From: Klebsiella oxytoca
Lineage (GTDB): Bacteria > Pseudomonadota > Gammaproteobacteria > Enterobacterales > Enterobacteriaceae
Direction: 5' to 3'
Length of the DNA: 64,000 nt
Assembly (NCBI RefSeq): GCF_009707385.1
Contig: NZ_CP046115.1
Coordinates: 2,046,001-2,110,000 of the forward strand
Under the pieces are notes generated by a model. The model did no database searches. It was given only the letters and a program-made list of their open reading frames with translations, and was not told the origin of the DNA. The translations under genes and the position numbers were made by a program. Position 1 is the stretch's first letter, and each line of letters opens with the position of its first letter. Below are positions 8,884-17,273 of the stretch, piece by piece.

Positions 8884-9894
8884 ATGTCGACCATAAAGGA
8901 TGTGGCATTATTAGCGGGAGTTTCAACTGCCACCGTTTCACGAGTGATCAATCAAACAGCATGGGTTGAGCCGGTGACGCGTGAGCGAGTAGAAAAAGCG
9001 ATGCGTGAACTGAATTATCATCGTAATGCTGCCGCCATTGCGCTGGCGAAACGCAGCGGTGACATGCTCGGATTATTAACCGGTAATCTTGCCGATCCTT
9101 TTTTTGCTCGCCTTGCTCGCGGCGTCGAGGAAGTCTCACGCCAGGAACAGTTCCGCTTAATGGTGTGCAGCGGCGGTCATGATGAAGGCATGGAGAAAGC
9201 CGGGCTCGATTTTCTGATAAACCAGGGCTGCGAGGCGATTGTGGTTCATGCGAGCAGATTGTCTGAAAAGGAGCTCCTGCGCTATGCGGCGCATTTTCCG
9301 GCGATGATCGTGGTAAATCGCTATATTGCCGGGATGGCTAATCGTTGCGTATGGCTGGAAAACTGTGATGCGGCAAAAAAGGCAACGCTTCATTTGCTGG
9401 AACAAGGGCATCGCTGTATTGCCTGCGTGACGAGCGATTTACCTATTATCGATCGCCGCGAGCGGCTGGATGGCTATCGTCAGGCGCTGGCGGAATACGG
9501 CATAACGCCTGATAAGAACTGGGTAATTAGCGTCCCCTTTAATGAGGAAGGGGGCGAGCGCGCAGCGCATCAGCTTCTTAACTGTGGTATTCCTTTTACT
9601 GCGGCGGTAACGTTCAATGACGTTATGGCCGCCGGTATCATGCGCATCCTGCATCAAAAAGGCATTACGCTACCGCAGCAGCTTTCAATCGTCGGCTTTG
9701 ATGATGTGGTGATGGCGCGCTATCTCTATCCGGCACTGACAACGATGCACTATCCGGTTGAGCGCATGGCGCGTTGCGCTTCACAGTTGGCGATTCAACT
9801 GTTTAAAGGCGCAACCCAGCAGCCCTGCATGAATAATTTCACTGCGGAACTGGTGATCCGTGATTCCGTTTTTCCTCCAGAACTCACTAATTAA
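8884..9894 (+). CDS. LacI/GalR-family transcriptional regulator
   Basis: A 336-residue repressor with an N-terminal LacI HTH (TIKDVALLAGVSTATVSRVINQ), hinge helix and a periplasmic-binding-protein-like effector domain (TFNDVMAAGIMR, VGFDDVVMARYLYPALTTM near the C-terminus). AAGGAGG precedes the ATG. It is followed co-directionally by an NhaC-type antiporter and a MalY/PatB-type lyase. A 20-bp palindrome with the central CG usual for LacI operators lies between this gene and the antiporter. The set recalls E. coli malI-malX-malY, where the LacI-type MalI controls a transporter and a C-S lyase, but the transporter here is of a different family. The effector is unknown. Confidence 0.88.
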   Translation: MSTIKDVALLAGVSTATVSRVINQTAWVEPVTRERVEKAMRELNYHRNAAAIALAKRSGDMLGLLTGNLADPFFARLARGVEEVSRQEQFRLMVCSGGHDEGMEKAGLDFLINQGCEAIVVHASRLSEKELLRYAAHFPAMIVVNRYIAGMANRCVWLENCDAAKKATLHLLEQGHRCIACVTSDLPIIDRRERLDGYRQALAEYGITPDKNWVISVPFNEEGGERAAHQLLNCGIPFTAAVTFNDVMAAGIMRILHQKGITLPQQLSIVGFDDVVMARYLYPALTTMHYPVERMARCASQLAIQLFKGATQQPCMNNFTAELVIRDSVFPPELTN

Positions 9895-9912
9895 GTCGTC
9901 AAGGCGCAGTAA

Positions 9913-9928
9913 TGTGATCTATTTCAAT
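9913..9928 (+). promoter_or_regulatory. Possible CRP site before the antiporter gene
   Basis: TGTGA-N6-TCAAT: the left half is a full CRP half-site inside AATGTGATCTA, the right half matches 3 of 5. It lies 11 bp upstream of the LacI-type palindrome. Confidence 0.4.
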
Positions 9929-9938
9929 TTTAACGCGC

Positions 9939-9958
9939 TCATGTAATCGCTTACATGA
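9939..9958. promoter_or_regulatory. LacI-type operator palindrome
   Basis: TCATGTAATCGCTTACATGA: two 8-bp arms in perfect inverted symmetry around TCGC, 18 of 20 positions symmetric with a central CG, as in LacI/GalR-family operators. Lying between the LacI-type gene and the antiporter gene, it is the likely binding site of that regulator. Confidence 0.7.
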
Positions 9959-10034
9959 AGGCAAATTGACGATCACAGTCAGGCAAAAGGGGGTTCTCTA
10001 CTCTGGAACCACCTCACAGACTGGAGTTCTATCT

Positions 10035-11486
10035 ATGAATGCCTCTCAAAATCAGAAAAAAACACTCTCATTTGCTCTGGCTACCATCCCTATTCTGGCG
10101 ATGCTGCTGCTGTTAATTATTGGCTACGGCATCATGGGGTTGCGTATTGAACCGTTGTTACTCTGTTCGGCAGCCATTGCCGCTGGACTAGCCTGGTGGC
10201 AGGGTTTTACGTGGGAAGACATCATTAGCTCGGTAGTGGATAAACTTGCTAAAGCGATGCCGGTTATTATGATTCTTATCTGCGTCGGGGCATTAATAGG
10301 GACGTGGATGTTCAGCGGCACTATTCCTTATATGGTGTACTGGGGGCTAAAATTAATCAGCCCTGAGTACATTCTTATCGCCGCCTTCTTTTTAACCAGC
10401 GTGGTTTCGGTATGTACCGGTACTTCGTGGGGATCGGCGGGAACCGTTGGCGTTGCGCTGATGGGGGTGGCCGCCGGGCTGGACGTATCCCTGGCGGCGG
10501 CGGCCGGAGCGGTGGTTTCCGGCGCTTACTTCGGCGATAAAATTTCGCCGCTGTCAGACTCGACCAACTTCGCTGCCATTGTCGCAGATACCACGCTCTT
10601 CGAGCATATTCAGCACTTATTATGGACGACGATCCCCAGCTTTCTGCTTGCCGCAGTGGTTTATCTTATTGCCGGTCACAGTACTATGCTGGGCGAGGTG
10701 GCTACGCCGCAGCGGGTCACCGATATTGTGAACGCGCTGGAGTCGCTGTACCACTTTAATATCGTACTGATTTTGCCGCCCGTTATCGTTCTGTGGGGCG
10801 CGATTCGCAAAAAACCGGTGATTCCTTTAATGCTCAGCGCTTGCGTATTAGCGCTGGTTCTCGGCGTGGTTATGCAGGGGCTCAGCGTCAAGCAGGGTCT
10901 GGATGCTTTTATTGATGGTTTTAACATCAGTATGTTCCCACAAGGAGGGGAAGGCATTATTGCTGATGTTCCACGCCTGCTTAACCGTGGCGGCATGTTT
11001 TCCATGATGGGCACCATTCTTCTGGTATTTTGCGCGTTCTCTTTTGCCGGGGCATTAACGTTAACCGGGGCGCTCAGCATTATTATCAACCGCCTGCTGA
11101 CGGTCATTCACAGCGTCGGCCAGTTAATTGCCGCGACAATTGGCACCACCATCCTTGTTACCGGCGCAACCAGCGACGGTAAACTGGCTCTGCTGGTACC
11201 GGCTGAATTGTTTAAAGATGCCTATCGTCGCATGGGGCTGGATACTAAAAATCTATCACGAACTATTGAAGACGCGGGCACCGTTATTGAGCCCTTATTA
11301 CCCTGGACCTCTGCCGGGGTATATATGGCAACGACGCTGGGAGTGAGTACGCTGGATTTACTGCCGTGGGCGGTTCAATGTTATGCGGCTATCTTCTTTG
11401 CCTTATTTTTTGGTTTTACCGGAATTGGCATTGCGAAAACATCCCCGGCGGCAGGAAAAGAAAACAATTTAACGGCCACAGAATAG
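10035..11486 (+). CDS. NhaC-family Na+/H+ antiporter-like transporter
   Basis: A 483-residue membrane protein with about 11-12 hydrophobic segments and NhaC motifs: TSVVSVCTGTSWGSAGTVGVAL, SGAYFGDKISPLSDSTNFAA and TSDGKLALLVPAELFKDAYRR. NhaC proteins exchange Na+ for protons, and some relatives exchange organic acids (malate/lactate). In an operon with a C-S lyase the substrate could be an organic compound such as an amino acid or its product. The ATG at 10035 is preceded by TGGAG. The frame is open to a TTG at 9966, but that would overlap the operator region and is not preferred. It is followed 12 bp later by the lyase gene, so the two are co-transcribed. Confidence 0.85.
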   Translation: MNASQNQKKTLSFALATIPILAMLLLLIIGYGIMGLRIEPLLLCSAAIAAGLAWWQGFTWEDIISSVVDKLAKAMPVIMILICVGALIGTWMFSGTIPYMVYWGLKLISPEYILIAAFFLTSVVSVCTGTSWGSAGTVGVALMGVAAGLDVSLAAAAGAVVSGAYFGDKISPLSDSTNFAAIVADTTLFEHIQHLLWTTIPSFLLAAVVYLIAGHSTMLGEVATPQRVTDIVNALESLYHFNIVLILPPVIVLWGAIRKKPVIPLMLSACVLALVLGVVMQGLSVKQGLDAFIDGFNISMFPQGGEGIIADVPRLLNRGGMFSMMGTILLVFCAFSFAGALTLTGALSIIINRLLTVIHSVGQLIAATIGTTILVTGATSDGKLALLVPAELFKDAYRRMGLDTKNLSRTIEDAGTVIEPLLPWTSAGVYMATTLGVSTLDLLPWAVQCYAAIFFALFFGFTGIGIAKTSPAAGKENNLTATE

Positions 11487-11498
11487 GAAAGGAACTCG

Positions 11499-12677
11499 AT
11501 GGACTTTAATAGAATTATTGATCGCCACCATACAGGTTCGCTGAAATGGGACTTTATGACGCGCTATTTTGGCGAAGGGGCGAATGAACTGTTGCCGATG
11601 TGGGTTTCTGACTTTGACTTTACCTGCCCGCCAGCGGTCCAGACGGCCTTAATTCAGCGCATTGAGCACGGTATTTTTGGTTACAGCGAACGGCCGCAAA
11701 TTTACTTTGACTCCCTGATTTCATGGTTTTCAACCCGTCATCAGTTGGCGATCAAACAACAGTGGATATGCAGTATAGAAGGGGTAGTTCCGGGATTATC
11801 TCTGCTGGTGCAGATGCTCAGCCGCGCAGGTGAAGGCGTGGTGGTTCAGGGGCCATATTATGGCTCCTTTGCAAAAATCATCTCGCTCAACGACAGACGA
11901 TTGCTGGAAAATCCATTATCTGAGGAGCCCGAAATCGGTTACCGCATGGATCTCGCCCATCTGGAAACGCTATTTCGTACCGAACGCCCGCCGCTAATGA
12001 TTTTATGTAATCCGCATAATCCAACCGGCCGCTGTTGGTCTGCTCAGGAGCTCAGCGAGCTGCTTGCATTGTGCGAAAAGTATGATGTTATTTTAATTTC
12101 CGATGAAATCTGGGCCGATTTATTGCTGCCGGGAGAAAATTTCACCTCGGTTTTACATCTGGGAGAGCGCTGGCACTCACGCGTCATATCGGCCACCTCT
12201 GCCAGTAAAACCTTCGGTTTATCTACTTTACGTATTGCGAATTTTCTTATTCCGGCATCCGCGCTGCGCGACCAATTTTTACGCCGCCTCGATGCTCATG
12301 GGCTGGATGTTTTTAATGCTCTGTCAATCGAGTCGAGCATTGCGGCGTGGCAAAATGGCGCTCCCTGGCTGGATGAACTGCTTGATTACCTGGCGGAGAA
12401 TCGACGTTGGTTTATTCAACAGGCTGCTGAATACCTCCCGTGGGCCAGGATTATCCCTGCCCAGGGAACGTATCTGTTATGGATAGATTGCAAACGGCTG
12501 GCGCTGAGTGATGAGCAGCTCAAATGGGTTATGGTTGACGTTGCTGGTATTGCGCCTTCAATGGGGAATAGCTTTGGTTCGGCCGGCAGCGGATTTATCC
12601 GCCTGAATCTGGGATGTCCCCGTGTATACCTTGAAAAAGCGCTGGAGGGATTGAAACGGATAGCTTTTACCGCTTAA
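11499..12677 (+). CDS. MalY/PatB-family PLP-dependent C-S lyase / aminotransferase
   Basis: A 392-residue fold-type I PLP enzyme. The N-terminus (DRHHTGSLKWDFMTRYFG, LPMWVSDFDF) is characteristic of the MalY/PatB subgroup, cystathionine beta-lyases that release thiols, ammonia and pyruvate from cysteine conjugates. NPHNPTGRCWS and ISDEIWADL are the cofactor-binding motifs. Lys237 in SATSASKTFGLSTLRIAN forms the Schiff base. The GAAAGGAA ribosome binding site lies 12 bp after the antiporter stop. With the LacI-type regulator it resembles a MalI-MalY unit, suggesting an inducible function on a transported sulfur amino acid, which is inference. Confidence 0.88.
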   Translation: MDFNRIIDRHHTGSLKWDFMTRYFGEGANELLPMWVSDFDFTCPPAVQTALIQRIEHGIFGYSERPQIYFDSLISWFSTRHQLAIKQQWICSIEGVVPGLSLLVQMLSRAGEGVVVQGPYYGSFAKIISLNDRRLLENPLSEEPEIGYRMDLAHLETLFRTERPPLMILCNPHNPTGRCWSAQELSELLALCEKYDVILISDEIWADLLLPGENFTSVLHLGERWHSRVISATSASKTFGLSTLRIANFLIPASALRDQFLRRLDAHGLDVFNALSIESSIAAWQNGAPWLDELLDYLAENRRWFIQQAAEYLPWARIIPAQGTYLLWIDCKRLALSDEQLKWVMVDVAGIAPSMGNSFGSAGSGFIRLNLGCPRVYLEKALEGLKRIAFTA

Positions 12678-12707
12678 AGGCTATTTACTCCCGCGATGGC
12701 GTGTGCG

Positions 12708-12747
12708 AAAAAAGCCGCCAGTGACAAGAGGCAAGCTGTCGCTGGCG
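12708..12747 (-). terminator. Terminator of the LysR-type regulator gene
   Basis: On the minus strand an 11-bp stem (one G-T pair, 12716-12726 with 12737-12747) is followed by TTTTTT (complement of 12708-12713). It lies between the convergent lyase and LysR genes. Confidence 0.75.
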
Positions 12748-12761
12748 CCCCTGGCAACTAT

Positions 12762-13688
12762 CTAACGGGTAAATTTGCCAATCCACGGGCTGTTTGTGTC
12801 CTGGGACCACAGCTGCAGCAGCATCTCTCTGAACTTTTCCGCCGCAGGGCTCAGGGTCGTTTCTCTGCGTAGTACGAGTCCCAGCGTGCGACGAATAACG
12901 GGCTCAACCAGCGGGCGACTGACAAGAATGTGATGCTCATCGGTCGGCATTGCCAGGCTTGGGACCACCGCAACGCCAAGGCCAGCCTCAACCATACCGA
13001 GCGATGTCGAGAGATGTCTGACTTCATAAAACCAATTTGGCTTCCAGTTTACCGTCTCCAGCGCTTGATCTATCAAGGAGCGGTTGCCGCTTGAACGCCT
13101 TACGCCAATCAGCCTGAAGTTGGCCAAATCTTCCCACAAGATCAGTGATTTCTGCGCCAGTTCGTGGTCTCGTCGGCAGGCTAATACGAATGGCTCGTTG
13201 ACCAGCGGTGAAAAATCAATATTAGGATGTGTGATGTTTATCATATTTATGCCGAAATCTGCGTCGCCGTTTAGTACCGCCTCAAGGCAGTCGCTGGCGC
13301 TGTGTTCGAGGATTCGGATACGGATATTTGGATAGTGATTGTTATAGTCCCTGATGACCGAGGGGAGAAAATAGAATGCGGCGGTGGGCAGACAGGACAA
13401 GGTGACAACGCCGCTCTGATGGGTTGCCATTTCTTTAATACTCAGAATCGAACTTTCATAAAAATCTATTAAATTCTTGGCCTTAGGTAAAAATTCCCTG
13501 CCTACGGCCGTCAGCTTAATGTTTCGGGTCGTTCGTTCAAACAGCGTGGCTCCCAGCTGCTCTTCCAGTTTTTTTATGCGACGAGTTAAGGCCGGCTGGG
13601 ATGTGTGAAGAAAATGTGAAGCTCTTGTGAAGCATCCGATTTCTGCAATTTTAACAAAAGCTTGTATACCCTGAAGGTCCTGCAGCAT
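12762..13688 (-). CDS. LysR-family regulator of the tricarboxylate cluster
   Basis: A 308-residue LTTR with N-terminal winged HTH (FTRASHFLHTSQPALTRRIK, LFERTTRNIKLTAVGREFL) and a C-terminal substrate-binding domain with the usual GLGVAVVPS loop. It is divergent from the PrpF-family gene, and the 159-bp space between them contains a perfect ATAC-N7-GTAT palindrome, the classical LTTR box. It should sense the imported acid or a pathway intermediate and activate the rightward operon. The layout LysR / PrpF-like / transporter / aconitase is also found in E. coli as ybhD-ybhH-ybhI-ybhJ, without the citrate lyase genes. Confidence 0.88.
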   Translation of the reverse strand: MLQDLQGIQAFVKIAEIGCFTRASHFLHTSQPALTRRIKKLEEQLGATLFERTTRNIKLTAVGREFLPKAKNLIDFYESSILSIKEMATHQSGVVTLSCLPTAAFYFLPSVIRDYNNHYPNIRIRILEHSASDCLEAVLNGDADFGINMINITHPNIDFSPLVNEPFVLACRRDHELAQKSLILWEDLANFRLIGVRRSSGNRSLIDQALETVNWKPNWFYEVRHLSTSLGMVEAGLGVAVVPSLAMPTDEHHILVSRPLVEPVIRRTLGLVLRRETTLSPAAEKFREMLLQLWSQDTNSPWIGKFTR

Positions 13689-13740
13689 AAGATTTCACTC
13701 CGGTCATAGTACGCAATGTATGCACACTAACTGAACCGCT

Positions 13741-13763
13741 ATTAATACGCAAAACGTATTAAT
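13741..13763. promoter_or_regulatory. LysR-type regulator binding box
   Basis: Two 9-bp arms, ATTAATACG and CGTATTAAT, in perfect inverted symmetry around CAAAA. The core is ATAC-N7-GTAT, which fits the T-N11-A rule for LTTR sites. It lies 85 bp upstream of the PrpF-family ATG and 53 bp from the divergent regulator start. Confidence 0.8.
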
Positions 13764-13847
13764 GGTTGGTTTTTTTGGCATTAGCATTATTTATCCTGCT
13801 GTGGAATCCTGACTTCGCTCTTATCAATGCGTGAAACGAGAAAGAAA

Positions 13848-14936
13848 ATGTTAAAGATTCCTTGTGTACTGATGCGTGGTGGTACTTCGAAAGGCCCGGT
13901 GATACTAGCCAGTGATTTACCGACGAAAATTGAGGAACGCGATGCCGTACTGCTGGGCCTGATGGGCGCGGGCCATGAACTTGAAATTGATGGTATTGGC
14001 GGCGGTAGTCCTCAAACCAGTAAGGTTGCTATCGTTAGCCCATCAGATAGTCCTGATGCTGATGTCGACTATTTGTTTGTGCAGGTAATGGTTAACGAGC
14101 GCCGTGTCGATACCACTCCTAACTGCGGTAATATGCTCTGCGCGGTAGGGCCCTTTGCGATTGAAAAAGGCCTTGTTAAGGCACAAAGCCCGGTGACGAC
14201 CGTGCGTATCCGTAACCTGAATACCGGTACGCTGGTTGATGCCGAAGTACAAACGCCGAACTTTTATGTCAATTATGAAGGCGATACGCACATTGACGGT
14301 GTTCCCGGTTATGCCGCGCCGATTGGCCTGACCTTTCTCAACTCGGCGGGTTGTAAAACGGGGAAACTGCTGCCAACCGGTAACGTGACAGATGTGATTG
14401 ATGACGTGGAAGTTACCTGCATCGATATGGCTATGCCGATGGTGCTGATTAAGGCGGAGCTGATGGGTAAAACAGGGGATGAATCACCGGCGGAGCTGGA
14501 TGCGGACAGAGTATTCATGGATAAACTGGAAGCCATCCGGCGTAAGGCCGGGGCGAAAATGGGGCTGGGAGACGTTGCCGATAAAGTTATTCCTAAACCG
14601 GTGCTGCTGAGCAAACCCGGCGCAGGAGGAACCATCAGAGTCCGCTATTTTATGCCTCATACCTGTCATAAATCGCTGGCGATTACCGGCTCTATCGGTA
14701 TATCAACCGCAACGATAATTGAAGGATCGGTTGCTTATAAAATTGTGGCCGATCGGCCTAAGGCTCCTTATACCAATATTATTAATATTGAACATCCAAG
14801 CGGAAAAATTTCGGTATCTTTGCTCAAAGAGGGGAATGATATTGAGAAAACACGCGCCGCGGTAATTAGAACTTCCCGAAAACTATTCGAAGGTACCGTA
14901 TGTGTCCCGGATTATGCTTTTGCGGAGGAATTATAA
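13848..14936 (+). CDS. PrpF-family isomerase (YbhH-like; aconitate/oxalomesaconate isomerase candidate)
   Basis: A 362-residue member of the PrpF family, which moves double bonds in unsaturated tricarboxylates. Known members are 2-methylaconitate isomerase PrpF, 4-oxalomesaconate tautomerase GalD and the fungal aconitate isomerase Adi1. Motifs are LMRGGTSKGP at the N-terminus, EIDGIGGGSPQTSKVAI with Lys59, and TTPNCGNMLCAVGPFA with Cys93, where the family's proposed catalytic Lys and Cys lie. The N-terminus is close to E. coli YbhH. The ATG at 13848 follows GAGAAAG; the frame also opens at 13827. As first gene of the operon containing a second aconitase B and citrate lyase, a cis/trans-aconitate isomerase role is attractive, but the exact substrate is inferred. 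Confidence 0.85.
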   Translation: MLKIPCVLMRGGTSKGPVILASDLPTKIEERDAVLLGLMGAGHELEIDGIGGGSPQTSKVAIVSPSDSPDADVDYLFVQVMVNERRVDTTPNCGNMLCAVGPFAIEKGLVKAQSPVTTVRIRNLNTGTLVDAEVQTPNFYVNYEGDTHIDGVPGYAAPIGLTFLNSAGCKTGKLLPTGNVTDVIDDVEVTCIDMAMPMVLIKAELMGKTGDESPAELDADRVFMDKLEAIRRKAGAKMGLGDVADKVIPKPVLLSKPGAGGTIRVRYFMPHTCHKSLAITGSIGISTATIIEGSVAYKIVADRPKAPYTNIINIEHPSGKISVSLLKEGNDIEKTRAAVIRTSRKLFEGTVCVPDYAFAEEL

Positions 14937-15030
14937 ATATTTTATATCATTAAAGCTGTGAAAAATTGATGTCCTCTAGCTTGTAATCGCTATACAACTC
15001 TGTACCTAAAAAAATAATGTCGAGGATTTT

Positions 15031-16269
15031 ATGGCTATAACCCATACTAAAGATAATCAGCTAAACTCTGCTCCCGTCAAAGTCGGTAATTATATTCGGA
15101 TTATCCTGGCTCTGGCTTTATCCGGCCTTGCCGAGTTAGCCTCTCTGTTTTTTATTCAACCTCTGTTACCCGTTCTTGCAGTCGAATATGATGTACCGGT
15201 CAGCCAGGTTAGTATCATTCTCTCCGCAGAAACGGCGCTGCTGGCAGTCGGCTTATTATTCACCGGGACGCTATCCGATCATTACGGAAGAAAAAAATTA
15301 ATTATTGTTTCGCTGTTATTAGGCGGACTGCTGACAATGCTCTGTCCACTAGTCGAATCCTGGGCAATGCTGGTGGCTTTACGTGCGGTTATTGGCCTTG
15401 CTCTCAGCGGGATTGCCGCTGCTGCAACCGCCTATATCAGTGAAGAAGTCGCTCCGGTTGTCGCTGGGGTAGTCACCGGATACTTTGTCTTTGGTAATTC
15501 TATGGGCGGGATGTCCGGGCGTATTATTGCCAGCCAGCTGATCGACCATATCTCGATAAACACCATATTCTATGGTTTTGCCGCCAGCCTGATTTTAGTC
15601 GCTGTGCTGGTTAACTTTTTACTCCCGGCATCCCGGAACTTTAAACCAACGCAAAATCTTAACGTTCTTCGTGTGGTAAAAGGTGCAGCATCCCATTTTA
15701 AAAACAAAAAGCTGGCGCTGGCGTTTGTAATTAGCTTCATCATCTTTGGTGTGTTTACTTCTCTCTATAATTACCTGGCTTTCTTCCTCAAAGGAGAACC
15801 CTTCCATATTTCACCAGCGAACGCAGGCCTGCTGTCCTTTAGCTTTGCCTTAAGCTTCTTCACTGCGCCTCAGGCGGGTCGCCTTTCGGCAAAATACGGC
15901 AGTATGAACGTTCTGCGTATACTGTTCGTGTTAATGGCGGTGGGGATGTTGCTGACTTTAACTTCTAACGTAGTCACATTTATTATCGGTGCGGTCATTT
16001 TTACGGGTTGTTTCTTTGGTTGCCACTCAATTGGATTAAGTTGGGTGAGTAAAAATGCCGCACATGCACGTGGTCAGGCCGTCGCGCTGTATCTGTTCTT
16101 CTACTACATGGGTGGTTCAGTTATCGGTTTCGTTAACGGATTTGTTTTCCACTCGATGGGCTGGCAGGGTATGACGGGATTCATTATCGCGCTACTGGCT
16201 GTAGGTGCGGGTGTCGCAACGTATTTATCTTCCAGCGAAAGAAAAGCAATGGTACCGGTAGAGTCTTAA
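15031..16269 (+). CDS. MFS transporter (YnfM-like, 12 TM)
   Basis: A 412-residue major facilitator with about 12 membrane segments. The cytoplasmic loop 2-3 signature is GTLSDHYGRKKLIIVS, and a second-half counterpart is QAGRLSAKYGSMNVLRI. Overall it resembles the YnfM-type MFS branch. It lies 94 bp after the PrpF-family gene and 80 bp before the FAH-family gene, in the same direction. It may import the growth substrate or export a product such as acetate or a surplus acid; the operon has a second transporter of the DASS family. Substrate is not determinable from sequence. Confidence 0.85.
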   Translation: MAITHTKDNQLNSAPVKVGNYIRIILALALSGLAELASLFFIQPLLPVLAVEYDVPVSQVSIILSAETALLAVGLLFTGTLSDHYGRKKLIIVSLLLGGLLTMLCPLVESWAMLVALRAVIGLALSGIAAAATAYISEEVAPVVAGVVTGYFVFGNSMGGMSGRIIASQLIDHISINTIFYGFAASLILVAVLVNFLLPASRNFKPTQNLNVLRVVKGAASHFKNKKLALAFVISFIIFGVFTSLYNYLAFFLKGEPFHISPANAGLLSFSFALSFFTAPQAGRLSAKYGSMNVLRILFVLMAVGMLLTLTSNVVTFIIGAVIFTGCFFGCHSIGLSWVSKNAAHARGQAVALYLFFYYMGGSVIGFVNGFVFHSMGWQGMTGFIIALLAVGAGVATYLSSSERKAMVPVES

Positions 16270-16293
16270 GCCAATTAGTGTCTAAGAAAATAA

Positions 16294-16318
16294 CTCACGT
16301 CATTCCCAATGGCGTGAG
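16294..16318 (+). terminator. Intra-operon hairpin without T-run
   Basis: An 11-bp stem (CTCACGTCATT with AATGGCGTGAG, one G-T pair) with a CCC loop between the MFS and FAH genes. No U-run follows, so it is more likely an mRNA-stabilising or partial attenuation hairpin than a full terminator. Confidence 0.45.
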
Positions 16319-16349
16319 GAAAGAAATTAAATGTTAGTAAGGTGTCATC

Positions 16350-17213
16350 ATGAAATTAGCAAGCTATGTTCATCATGGTCGTAAAAGTTATGGGATTTTG
16401 ACTGATGCAGGCATTATCGACCTGGGTGGGAAAATTGGTCATCAATATAGTACGCTGAAAGATCTACTGCAGTGGGGCGCCATCGATATTGCCGCACAAT
16501 ATATTAATTATCCGGTCGATATCATGTTAGCCGATATTACTTTTTTACCGGTTATTGAAAACCCAGGAAAGATTTTCTGCGTCGGTATGAATTATGCGGA
16601 AAAAAGAAAAGAATTTTCAGAAACCAACGATGCACCGACCCTGTTCGTACGTTTTCCTGACTCGCAAACGGGCCACGCAACGCCGATATTAAAACCTGCC
16701 TTATCCGATGAGTTTGATTACGAAGGCGAACTGGCCGTTATTATTGGCAAACCGGGTATGAATATCGACGCCAGCGCTGCTCTGAGCCATGTTGCCGGCT
16801 ATAGCTGCTACATGGATGGCTCGGTGCGCGACTGGCAGCATGCGTGGTTTACCGCGGGTAAAAACTGGCGTCAGACGGGGGCATTTGGTCCCTGCCTGAC
16901 TACCGTTGACGAAATACCCGATCCACACCGCTTGTCTATTCAAACTTATTTGAACGGCATTATGGTTCAGAACGATTCGACGGCCAGCATGATCCATAAA
17001 GTCGCCGATCTGATTAGCTATATCAGTACTTTCACTTCGCTGAGCGCTGGCGATGTCATTATTACCGGCTCCCCAGGCGGTGTCGGTAAAAAAAGAACAC
17101 CGCCTCTCTTTATGCACGAAGGCGATCGGGTCGAGGTGGTTATCGAAAAGATTGGGCATCTCATGAATACGATTGTGGAATCAAAACCTCAGCACGAATT
17201 GCAGATGTCATAG
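16350..17213 (+). CDS. FAH-family protein (acylpyruvase / oxaloacetate tautomerase-decarboxylase candidate)
   Basis: A 287-residue protein of the fumarylacetoacetate hydrolase family. The C-terminal catalytic domain starts at KIFCVGMNYAEKRKEF. It holds the metal ligands of FDYEGELAVIIG (Glu, Glu) and the Asp of YSCYMDGSVRDWQ, and ends with DVIITGSPGGVG. Family members hydrolyse acylpyruvates, and the FAHD1/FAHD2-type relatives decarboxylate or tautomerise oxaloacetate. Citrate lyase, encoded directly downstream, makes oxaloacetate, so an oxaloacetate tautomerase or decarboxylase role fits best here, but this is inference. An acylpyruvase acting on a related keto acid is the alternative. Confidence 0.82.
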   Translation: MKLASYVHHGRKSYGILTDAGIIDLGGKIGHQYSTLKDLLQWGAIDIAAQYINYPVDIMLADITFLPVIENPGKIFCVGMNYAEKRKEFSETNDAPTLFVRFPDSQTGHATPILKPALSDEFDYEGELAVIIGKPGMNIDASAALSHVAGYSCYMDGSVRDWQHAWFTAGKNWRQTGAFGPCLTTVDEIPDPHRLSIQTYLNGIMVQNDSTASMIHKVADLISYISTFTSLSAGDVIITGSPGGVGKKRTPPLFMHEGDRVEVVIEKIGHLMNTIVESKPQHELQMS

Positions 17214-17273
17214 TCTCCGCGGACCCGGACAAGATTATTTGACGCCCATTCAGGTATGGGCAGGAGAAACAAG

